Of a stretch of DNA of 12,034 nt, positions 6,569 to 12,034 are shown one piece after another (the stretch's first letter is position 1; the number at the start of each line of letters is the position of its first letter). The notes beneath the pieces are model-generated. The model had not been told where the DNA came from. It did no database searches and saw only the letters and a list, made by a program, of their open reading frames with translations. The stretch lies in assembly GCA_905236445.1 (NCBI GenBank), contig CAJOPQ010000037.1:1-12034 (forward strand), in the 5' to 3' direction. A program made the position numbers and the translations under genes. This DNA comes from an uncultured Clostridia bacterium (GTDB lineage Bacteria; Bacillota; Clostridia; Christensenellales; UBA1242).

Positions 6569-7079
6569 ATTTTGCAATATAAACATTTCGCTTTGTATCA
6601 ATCGTTACTTTGTCGCCAATATTAATTGTAGTAGGTACTTTTATCTCTAGTCCCGAATCTAGCTTAACAATATTGCCATCATTAGTGTTCTCTACCACAT
6701 CTATCACTTTCAATTCAACCTCGTCAGATAATAACACTTCCATCATCCTATCGCCTGCAAATTTCATATTAACAATTGAATCTTCTGCAATAAACTTCAT
6801 ATAATCTTCGACTAGTGTGGCAGAAAATGAGAATTGATCGTAGGTGTCTATATCCATAAAATAGTATAAATTGCCATCTTTATAAGAAAACTGCATCGCT
6901 TTAGTCCTAACCTCAGGCAATTCAACTGCAGTATTATTATCTATAGCGATATCTTCTTCTGAATTAGAATTCAAGTTGCATACATGTAATGTCTGAACAC
7001 CATTAACTATACTACTAATTTCCAAAATTCTGTAGTAGTTGTCTTTGACTACAATGATGTCATTTAATTTAAAATCCAT
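6567..7079 (-). CDS. Divergent EF-P-like protein lacking the tip-lysine loop
   Basis: This 170-residue protein aligns along its length with the EF-P encoded at 4492-5049. Domain II is clear: residues 62-83 (MQFSYKDGNLYYFMDIDTYDQF) match residues 70-91 of EF-P. Domain III keeps G143-x2-I-x-VP-x2-I-x2-G155, although the Lys and Ala at the front of the signature are Asn and Val. In domain I, the EF-P stretch from Phe20 to Lys38 corresponds to only 15 residues (Tyr16-Thr30): four residues are deleted, and KPGKG is replaced by IVNGV with no lysine. The tip that reaches the P-site tRNA is therefore missing. AGGA with a 7-nt spacer supports the ATG at 7079. It has its own strong promoter. It is not a pseudogene by appearance (intact frame, ribosome site, promoter, terminator). 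The role is unknown; a regulator or competitor of EF-P, or a translation factor with another mode of action, is inference. Confidence 0.9.
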   Translation of the reverse strand: MDFKLNDIIVVKDNYYRILEISSIVNGVQTLHVCNLNSNSEEDIAIDNNTAVELPEVRTKAMQFSYKDGNLYYFMDIDTYDQFSFSATLVEDYMKFIAEDSIVNMKFAGDRMMEVLLSDEVELKVIDVVENTNDGNIVKLDSGLEIKVPTTINIGDKVTIDTKRNVYIAK

Positions 7080-7094
7080 ATAATCTTCCTTTCG

Positions 7095-7110
7095 AGTTTT
7101 TAGAAAAACT
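7095..7110 (-). other. Leader hairpin of the EF-P-like gene
   Basis: AGTTTT (7095-7100) and AAAACT (7105-7110) form a 6-bp stem with a 4-nt loop. It would stand at the very 5' end of the transcript, just before the AGGA ribosome site. It could protect the mRNA end. It is too weak and lacks the U-run for a terminator. Confidence 0.35.
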
Positions 7111-7117
7111 AATGCGT

Positions 7118-7146
7118 ATTATATCACAAGGTACACAGTAAGGCAA
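7118..7146 (-). promoter_or_regulatory. Promoter of the EF-P-like gene
   Basis: On the minus strand TTGCCT (7141-7146), a 17-nt spacer, and a perfect TATAAT (7118-7123) with an extended TG element form a strong sigma-A-type promoter. The predicted start near 7111 gives a leader of about 32 nt. Confidence 0.8.
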
Positions 7147-7377
7147 CTAATTTCAATATTTGTAACATTTTGTCAAAAATCCACACGTTAACCAAACTAT
7201 ATGTACACCAATAAATCCTTATTCTGTGTAACAACTACTCTTTGCATTCAAATGTACTCAATCATTGATTAAAACTTACTACTATAAAACTTACTACTAA
7301 TTAAAATAAATGAATACTTTATAGAGTATGCACATGAATATACACAATAAACACATATTTTTGTCTACTATTGTTGA
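7147..7377. other. Non-coding gap between the EF-P-like gene and the ybaK operon
   Basis: I see no credible reading frame, RNA gene or clear terminator in this AT-rich gap, although it should contain the end of the murB-ybaK transcript. Its only distinct element is the tandem repeat at 7271-7300. A second TTGACA (about 7171-7176, minus strand) has no matching -10 at a usable distance. Confidence 0.4.
7271..7300. repeat. Two tandem copies of a 15-bp unit
   Basis: AAAACTTACTACTAT (7271-7285) is followed at once by AAAACTTACTACTAA (7286-7300), which differs only in the last base. The pair is flanked by TTAAAA-like sequence on both sides. It could be a slippage duplication or paired protein-binding sites. 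Two copies are too few for a CRISPR array. Confidence 0.6.
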
Positions 7378-7848
7378 TTATTCAATACTCTTGCACACAT
7401 CAACCCACTTCAAAAAATGTGACGTGCGTTCTAACTCGTCTATTGTTAACTTGACAGCACTGTTGTGACTGCCACACGCAGGATAGACATACTCCAGTCT
7501 CTTAAGCGACACATCAAGATATATATCAATACCTTCGTTCACTCCAAATGGGCACACACCACCCACTTCGTGACCAATCATATGCTCTACATCTTCAAAT
7601 GGCACCATCTTTGCCTTAACACCGTATTCTGCTTTGAATTTTGCATTGTCTATCTTTTGATCCCCAGCAGTTACAATTAATATTGCTTTATCTCCAACTA
7701 AGAATGATAACGATTTCGCAATATCTTTTTCTTGACAATGTATCGCCTCTGCTGCCTCTTTGACAGTAGCACTGGAAGTATCAAATTCCATTATCCTACT
7801 TTCAAGATTAAATTCTTTTAAACATGCTTTTGCTTTTTCTAGTGACAT
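7378..7848 (-). CDS. YbaK/EbsC-family aminoacyl-tRNA deacylase
   Basis: This 156-residue protein is a single YbaK/aminoacyl-tRNA-editing domain of the usual free-standing length. Such proteins hydrolyse mischarged tRNA, commonly Cys-tRNA(Pro) or Ala-tRNA(Pro). Visible features are Lys45 in IAKSL, the AGDQKID turn (61-67), GHEVGGVCPFG (92-102) and the DVSLKRLEYVYPACGSHNSA block (112-131) typical of the Firmicute branch. The exact tRNA substrate cannot be assigned. An AGGAGG site (7856-7861) with a 7-nt spacer precedes the ATG and directly follows the stop of the RNA methyltransferase gene. The gene is therefore the last member of the murB-PHP-whiA-methyltransferase operon. No obvious terminator follows it. 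Confidence 0.9.
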   Translation of the reverse strand: MSLEKAKACLKEFNLESRIMEFDTSSATVKEAAEAIHCQEKDIAKSLSFLVGDKAILIVTAGDQKIDNAKFKAEYGVKAKMVPFEDVEHMIGHEVGGVCPFGVNEGIDIYLDVSLKRLEYVYPACGSHNSAVKLTIDELERTSHFLKWVDVCKSIE

Positions 7849-7862
7849 AGCACTTCCTCCTA

Positions 7863-8999
7863 TTATAATTTCTTCAGAGACACTATTGTCTCCACGTGCT
7901 TAGTGTGTGGAAACATGTCAAATGGTTGTATATACTCTATTCTATATTTTGTGGCTAGTCGTGCAATATCCCTCGCCAAAGTATCTGGATCGCAAGACAT
8001 GTACACAATCTTATCTATATTAGATTGTAAGATTGCATCAATTGTCTCTTGCTCTGCTCCCATTCTTGCCGGATCAAGAAACAACTTATTGTAATCTGTA
8101 ATATTTATTTCTCGCAATACTTTTCCACAAGGACCTGTTAATATCTGCAAGTTATCAACATTGTTTAATTTTTTGTTGATAACTGCATTGCTAGTTGCCT
8201 CACTATTATACTCTATACTTGTTACACATTTACATTTCTTCGCAAACAAGATAGATGTAATTCCTATTCCACTATATAGATCAAGCACTGAATCTTCTAT
8301 AGATAAATCAAGCAACTCCAGTGCCTTAGTGTACATTGATTTACATATGTCAAGATTCACTTGCAAGAAACTATTAGGTGTATATTCATATTTTACTCCA
8401 AGCATAGAACTAGACAAATATTTTTCCCCTTTGACGAACTTAAAACCGTTGCTATCAAAGACCAAATCATCGGTCCTCTTGTTAATATTGATATACATAC
8501 TGACTGAATTGAATTCCTTTGCAAGCTGTGCATACAACCATTCTCGTCCTGCAAAATTAGTACTTGTTGCAACTATTGTAATTTGTAAGTTATTGTCAAC
8601 AACTCTGCATATTATGTATCTTAACATACCTTGTTTTGTCAACACTTCATATGTTTTTATCTTATAGCGACCAATCCATTCTCGAACAATGGATATTACA
8701 TTTGCTAACCACTTATCGTGTAAAATACAATCTTTTATATCCACAATCCTCTTAGAATTTTCTTCGAAGAATCCTATAATCACTCTACCTTTGATGGACT
8801 TTATTGCCAAGTGTGCCTTGTTGCGATATTTGTATGGAAAAAACATTCCTATTGTCTTGGGAATGTTAATATTGCTAATATTGTATTTATCAAAGCAATC
8901 TTTGACCAAATTGCTTTTGCATCTCAACTGCTCTTCATAAGGCATGTCTAACAACTGACAGCCACCACAATTTGTATTGTAATTACATTTCTTTAACAT
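7863..8999 (-). CDS. RlmD/TrmA-type tRNA/23S rRNA (uracil-5-)-methyltransferase, TRAM-less
   Basis: This 378-residue SAM-dependent enzyme methylates C5 of uridine in RNA. Cysteines 5, 11 and 14 (CNYNTNCGGC) together with Cys91 form the expected [4Fe-4S] set. Further motifs are SFLQVN (210-215), the SAM motif DLYSGIG (240-246), DPARMG (309-314), the nucleophile Cys336 in YMSCDPDTLARD, and the general base Glu370 in HVETIV. The N-terminal TRAM RNA-binding domain of RlmD is missing, because the protein begins directly with the Fe-S motif. A later in-frame start would lose the Fe-S ligands, so the ATG at 8999 is retained although its ribosome site is poor. It starts 1 nt after the whiA stop, which suggests coupled translation. 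Whether the target is U1939-like rRNA or U54 of tRNA is open. Confidence 0.93.
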   Translation of the reverse strand: MLKKCNYNTNCGGCQLLDMPYEEQLRCKSNLVKDCFDKYNISNINIPKTIGMFFPYKYRNKAHLAIKSIKGRVIIGFFEENSKRIVDIKDCILHDKWLANVISIVREWIGRYKIKTYEVLTKQGMLRYIICRVVDNNLQITIVATSTNFAGREWLYAQLAKEFNSVSMYININKRTDDLVFDSNGFKFVKGEKYLSSSMLGVKYEYTPNSFLQVNLDICKSMYTKALELLDLSIEDSVLDLYSGIGITSILFAKKCKCVTSIEYNSEATSNAVINKKLNNVDNLQILTGPCGKVLREINITDYNKLFLDPARMGAEQETIDAILQSNIDKIVYMSCDPDTLARDIARLATKYRIEYIQPFDMFPHTKHVETIVSLKKL

Positions 9000-9000
9000 C

Positions 9001-9999
9001 TTAGAAGTAACTCATCTTTAATTTATCTTTTTGTATTTTATCTGCTATTTCTATTATCTTGTTTAACCTATGATTAATACCAGACTTGGATATTTCTTTG
9101 CCATAAAGTTTCCTTAAAGTCTCCAAACTCTCATCTGGATTGGCAAGCCTAATTAAGCACAATTCCATCAAATCATCATCAAGAGACTCTAAGCCAATAC
9201 TGTCTTGAATTAGTTTGATTGCATTGAGTTGTTTAACAGATGCATTAACCGTCTTGGAAAGGTTGGCATTCATACAATTAGTTTGTCTATTGATACTGTT
9301 TCTCAATTCTCTAATCGCAGCCTCATTCTGCAACGCAAGAACGGATTTGTTGGCACCAACTAAGGCAAGAGTGTCGCAGATTAACTGATACTCTTTGATG
9401 TACACAATAGGATTTTTCTTACGAATCGTCATCTTGGCTGGAATATCAAAAAATTTCAGCAGTTCAATGAAGTTCTCTGCTAACTCTTCGAACGCAAATA
9501 AAAATTCTAAGTGATAACCACTCGTATTTTTCTCTATATTAGAATATTCTTTTATCTTAATATTGCTTGTAGAACAACCAACAAAAGCACCCTTGATATA
9601 TGACCTTTTGCAACAATCATCTGCAATTATGAAATCTGCAATGCCGTTACTAACCTCCATTAAGCCATCTCTATCAATATCCATTATACCCAAATCTTTC
9701 AGAAGTTGTTCTGTTATTGTAGAAGGCAATATTATCTTATATCTATCATTCTTAGTCTTAGTATTCTCATCTACCCTCTCAATTGTACATTCTACACCAT
9801 AGTATTGCTTAATTATCGAATTAACCTTGTTATAAACTTCTTTTAACTCTGTATATACTTCTACACTAATTGATTTATCAGGTCCAAAACCAAGTTGTCC
9901 AGCACATTTAATAAGAGCACTCAAAAAAGCAATAGCACAGCAATCACTGTCTATTTCTTCTTTCAAAACTTCTAATTTTGCATCTGACGCAAAAGACAT
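9001..9999 (-). CDS. whiA: Sporulation/cell-division regulator WhiA
   Basis: This 332-residue WhiA is a DNA-binding protein linked to cell division and chromosome segregation in Firmicutes and to sporulation control in actinobacteria. It starts with the typical SFASDAKLEVL (2-12). A degenerate LAGLIDADG homing-endonuclease-like domain spans roughly 130-220, including YIKGAFVGCS (134-143) and GYHLEF (161-166). The C-terminal helix-turn-helix is at about 285-325 (LRKLYGKEISKSGINHRLNKI). The loop between the two halves of the LAGLIDADG motif (about 144-160) looks longer than usual. AGGAG with an 8-nt spacer supports the ATG. It lies 24 nt after the PHP gene. In most Firmicutes rapZ and yvcK precede whiA, but here they are absent. 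Confidence 0.95.
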   Translation of the reverse strand: MSFASDAKLEVLKEEIDSDCCAIAFLSALIKCAGQLGFGPDKSISVEVYTELKEVYNKVNSIIKQYYGVECTIERVDENTKTKNDRYKIILPSTITEQLLKDLGIMDIDRDGLMEVSNGIADFIIADDCCKRSYIKGAFVGCSTSNIKIKEYSNIEKNTSGYHLEFLFAFEELAENFIELLKFFDIPAKMTIRKKNPIVYIKEYQLICDTLALVGANKSVLALQNEAAIRELRNSINRQTNCMNANLSKTVNASVKQLNAIKLIQDSIGLESLDDDLMELCLIRLANPDESLETLRKLYGKEISKSGINHRLNKIIEIADKIQKDKLKMSYF

Positions 10000-10023
10000 T
10001 TGTATCTCTCCTACAATTATATT

Positions 10024-10749
10024 TTAACAACGTTTACTGAAATCTGGAATTTTGTTAAGATTGGCAATTTGTGATTCTGGAATATTAAATTTCTCCATTA
10101 GTGTTAATCCCAACCTCACATCTCCAACACGCACTGCATTATGCGCATCAGAATTTATTATAAACATTACACCAGTCTCTATAACTTGTCTGAATGTTTT
10201 ATTGTCAATACAGTGTTTTCTTCCATTTAATTCAAAGTATATGTTGTGTTCTTTGCAGAATCTCGCCAAAGCCACACAATCAATGGGTGCAGCATAGTTA
10301 GGGTGAGCAACTATATTTATTTTGTTATTTGTCAACGCCTTAATGTACGCTTGTGTATTGCGTTCTATATTTTTTTTAGAACTTCCTCGCATTTTTGCAT
10401 GACGAATTTTTGCAAAAAATCCTTTGCCAGTACTCTTGTGATAGCCTAATACAACAACATCAAGCTTGTCCTGCAAATGTTTTGGCAAATCTATTTTGCC
10501 AGATTGGTCCATTAGATTGGCCTCTACACTCTTAAGTATTGTTATTGAAGAACTTTTCCTCAATTCATCAATTTCTTGCAATTCTCTATCTAGTTTTGCT
10601 TGATTAATGCCATACATATGATAGAAACAATGGTCAGATACAACTACTTCTCTCAATCCTTTTTCAATAGCTGATTTAACATTATCCTCTATAGGACTCT
10701 CGGCATCTTTGCTATAATTACTGTGTACATGATAATCACCAAGTATCAT
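10024..10749 (-). CDS. PHP-domain phosphoesterase (YcdX-like)
   Basis: This 241-residue PHP-domain protein is a metal-dependent phosphoesterase of the kind found beside murB in Clostridia. Metal-ligand motifs are DYHVHS (His7, His9), SDH (Asp39, His40), Glu76 in SVEAN, His104, His149 in VAHPN and NSDAH (Asp201, His203). The set is complete, so the enzyme should be active; the substrate is unknown. Relatives include histidinol-phosphatase and the PHP domain of DNA polymerase III, but nothing around it points to histidine synthesis. The ATG overlaps the murB stop (ATGA, 10746-10749), with AGGAG placed 7 nt upstream inside murB, which shows strong coupling. Confidence 0.9.
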   Translation of the reverse strand: MILGDYHVHSNYSKDAESPIEDNVKSAIEKGLREVVVSDHCFYHMYGINQAKLDRELQEIDELRKSSSITILKSVEANLMDQSGKIDLPKHLQDKLDVVVLGYHKSTGKGFFAKIRHAKMRGSSKKNIERNTQAYIKALTNNKINIVAHPNYAAPIDCVALARFCKEHNIYFELNGRKHCIDNKTFRQVIETGVMFIINSDAHNAVRVGDVRLGLTLMEKFNIPESQIANLNKIPDFSKRC

Positions 10750-11666
10750 TTTTCATCTCCTATTATTCGCTGTTCCAGCTCTAGCTTGATATTATATCTA
10801 TCTAACACAACCTCTTGAATGTAGTGTATCAGTTCAATTATATCTTCGCCTGTTGCTCCACCACGATTCTCTATAAAATTCGCATGGAAGTTAGAAACAT
10901 ACGCTTTTCCTATATTGTAGTTTTTTAGACCACATTTGTCAATCATTTCTCCAGCAAAGTAATTATTACCGTTTTTAAACACACTCCCAGCATTAGGATA
11001 AGCAATTTTTTGAGCACTTGCTCTTTTTAGCGCTGTTGTTTTAATTCTGTCTGCGATATTCTCTCTAGAATCTTCACTTAGACTCAGTTCAACTCTTAGA
11101 ATTATATCGTTTGAATCCATAAAAGAACTATATCTATAACCAAAATTCAAATCTCTAGCATCTATTTCACATATTTTGCCATCTCTATACACAAGCACAC
11201 TACTTAACACTTTGCTCGTCTCGTAGCCAAATGCTTGAGCATTCATATACACTGCACCACCAATAGAGCCGGGTATTCCTATTGCTTCTTCCATTCCAGA
11301 TAGATTAACATTCCTGCAATAATTAATTATTTCAGATATTGTTGCACCACTCTCACATATGACATAAGATCCGAGATTAAATATATTATTGAACTTTTCT
11401 CCAAATATAATAACTAATCTATTAAGCCTAGCACTAGCCAAAATAACATTGCTCCCTCTAGCCAAAATCACTGGCTTAATATCATTATCTTTGCAATATA
11501 ATATTGTTTTCATAAAAGTCTCTAACGAATTAACGTTAACAACAACTTTGGCTATGCAAGATATGAAGTATGTATTGTGATTCCTTAGGTCATAGTCTTT
11601 GCTTACTATTCCCTTCTCTAACATCTTCCTTAGATCTTTGTATGCTTTGTTTAAATCATTTTTCAT
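10746..11666 (-). CDS. murB: UDP-N-acetylenolpyruvoylglucosamine reductase
   Basis: This 306-residue type II MurB is the FAD/NADPH enzyme that reduces UDP-GlcNAc-enolpyruvate to UDP-MurNAc in peptidoglycan synthesis. It has the FAD-binding ARGSNV (69-74), GIPGSIGGAVYMNAQAFG (130-147), FGYRYSSF with Arg178 (175-182), the proton donor Ser228 in NAGSVFKN, and Glu298 in LELEQRIIG. One oddity is that the usual HTTFKIGG stretch reads HNTYFISC (30-37), so the glycine pair is lost. The Shine-Dalgarno sequence before the ATG is weak. The next ATG (11624) has an AAGGA too close to it and would shorten the N-terminus below the family norm, so 11666 was kept. It heads the operon that runs to ybaK and diverges from uvrC. 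Confidence 0.95.
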   Translation of the reverse strand: MKNDLNKAYKDLRKMLEKGIVSKDYDLRNHNTYFISCIAKVVVNVNSLETFMKTILYCKDNDIKPVILARGSNVILASARLNRLVIIFGEKFNNIFNLGSYVICESGATISEIINYCRNVNLSGMEEAIGIPGSIGGAVYMNAQAFGYETSKVLSSVLVYRDGKICEIDARDLNFGYRYSSFMDSNDIILRVELSLSEDSRENIADRIKTTALKRASAQKIAYPNAGSVFKNGNNYFAGEMIDKCGLKNYNIGKAYVSNFHANFIENRGGATGEDIIELIHYIQEVVLDRYNIKLELEQRIIGDEK

Positions 11667-11693
11667 GCTCTTATATATGCTATTAATCCCAGA

Positions 11694-11723
11694 ATTGCTA
11701 ATTATCTATTGTAAATTAGCAAT
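11694..11723. promoter_or_regulatory. Perfect 10-bp inverted repeat, candidate operator
   Basis: ATTGCTAATT (11694-11703) and its exact reverse complement AATTAGCAAT (11714-11723) are separated by 10 nt, so the half-sites are 20 bp apart centre to centre, about two helical turns. The element lies between murB and uvrC and covers the uvrC -35 box, as expected of an operator for a dimeric repressor. The regulator is unknown. A leader hairpin of the murB transcript is an alternative. Confidence 0.5.
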
Positions 11724-11737
11724 CAAAAGTGTATAAT
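11709..11737 (+). promoter_or_regulatory. uvrC promoter
   Basis: TTGTAA (11709-11714), a 17-nt spacer and a perfect TATAAT (11732-11737) precede uvrC. The -10 box ends only 10 nt before the ATG, so transcription would start about 3-5 nt upstream of the start codon. Confidence 0.7.
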
Positions 11738-11747
11738 ATAATTAGTT

Positions 11748-12034
11748 ATGCAAAAAGAAATATTATCGAAAATAAAGGAAAAACTTAAAACATTGCCCCA
11801 AACCCCCGGCGTATATCGAATGTTGGATATCAATGCCAACATTATTTATGTTGGCAAAGCAATTAACTTAAAAAGGCGTGTTAGTTCTTATTTCTTAGCA
11901 ACTAAGAAACCAGAGAAAGTCCAACAAATGGTAGAGCATATATATGATTTCGAATATACTCTAACCAATTCAGAGACCGAAGCTCTTAATCTAGAAAGCA
12001 ACTTAATTCACAAACTTCAACCATTCTATAATAT
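11748..12034 (+). CDS. uvrC: Excinuclease ABC subunit C, N-terminal part (runs off the window)
   Basis: The first 95 codons of uvrC are present and open to the window edge. UvrC makes the two incisions of nucleotide excision repair with UvrA and UvrB. The GIY-YIG nuclease domain is plain: LPQTPGVYRM (16-25), IIYVGKAINLKRRVSSYF (32-49) with Tyr34 and Lys37, YDFEYT (66-71), and the metal-binding Glu83 in ALNLESNLI. There is no Shine-Dalgarno sequence before the ATG at 11748, and the next in-frame ATG (codon 25) is inside the nuclease motif and cannot be the start. Together with the promoter position this indicates a nearly leaderless mRNA. It diverges from murB, a common Clostridia arrangement. 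Confidence 0.95.
   Translation, partial: MQKEILSKIKEKLKTLPQTPGVYRMLDINANIIYVGKAINLKRRVSSYFLATKKPEKVQQMVEHIYDFEYTLTNSETEALNLESNLIHKLQPFYN

Noticed and set aside
7271..7300. Tandem repeat considered as a CRISPR remnant
   Set aside because: There are only two copies, with no spacer between them, no dyad symmetry in the unit and no cas gene nearby.
8161..8667. 168-codon plus-strand frame antisense to the RNA methyltransferase
   Set aside because: The opposite strand has a full set of methyltransferase motifs. This frame has no recognisable domain or ribosome site and is a shadow of AT-rich codons.

Overview
The window looks like a chromosomal segment of a low-GC Gram-positive bacterium. I infer Bacillota, most likely an uncultured Clostridia-type lineage. 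The basis is the very AT-rich composition, Gram-positive Shine-Dalgarno sites (AGGAGG, GGAG), an EF-P with a Bacillus-type lysine tip, and the order murB / PHP-domain gene / whiA beside a divergent uvrC. TGA is used as a real stop at two ATGA-type junctions (1053-1055 and 10746-10748), so the genetic code is standard and not the Mycoplasma code. I see no mobile element, tRNA, rRNA or CRISPR array.

Left part (1-3708, minus strand). A strong bidirectional terminator (57-100) and a small hairpin-rich stretch (130-207) lie beyond the end of a two-gene operon. That operon encodes a 427-residue YbhN/UPF0104-type membrane protein with an extra charged N-terminal tail, coupled to a short-chain dehydrogenase/reductase. 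Upstream is a cytosolic-looking alkaline-phosphatase-superfamily enzyme.

Middle part (3709-7377). This centres on translation elongation factor P. A canonical efp (minus strand, TTGACA promoter) is followed by an intrinsic terminator and then, only 42 nt after its stop, by a FabG-like reductase that may be an EF-P-modification reductase of the YmfI kind. Divergent from efp is a PLP enzyme of the methionine gamma-lyase/aluminium-resistance family. Convergent with that enzyme, sharing a bidirectional terminator, is a second, divergent EF-P-like protein of 170 residues. It keeps the EF-P fold signatures but has lost four residues and every lysine from the loop that carries the modified tip. This degenerate EF-P paralog is the most unusual gene in the window.

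Right part (7378-12034). A tight minus-strand operon runs murB, PHP phosphoesterase, whiA, a TRAM-less RlmD/TrmA-type RNA methyltransferase, and a YbaK-family deacylase. Junctions are a 4-nt overlap, then gaps of 24, 1 and 14 nt. The rapZ and yvcK genes that usually sit between the PHP gene and whiA are absent. On the plus strand the first 95 codons of uvrC run off the window. uvrC has a good promoter only about ten bases before its ATG, so its mRNA should be nearly leaderless, and a perfect 10-bp inverted repeat covers its -35 box.

Start codons were chosen by ribosome-binding-site position. Four of them (1050, 3583, 5049, 5264) lie downstream of the longest possible reading frame.
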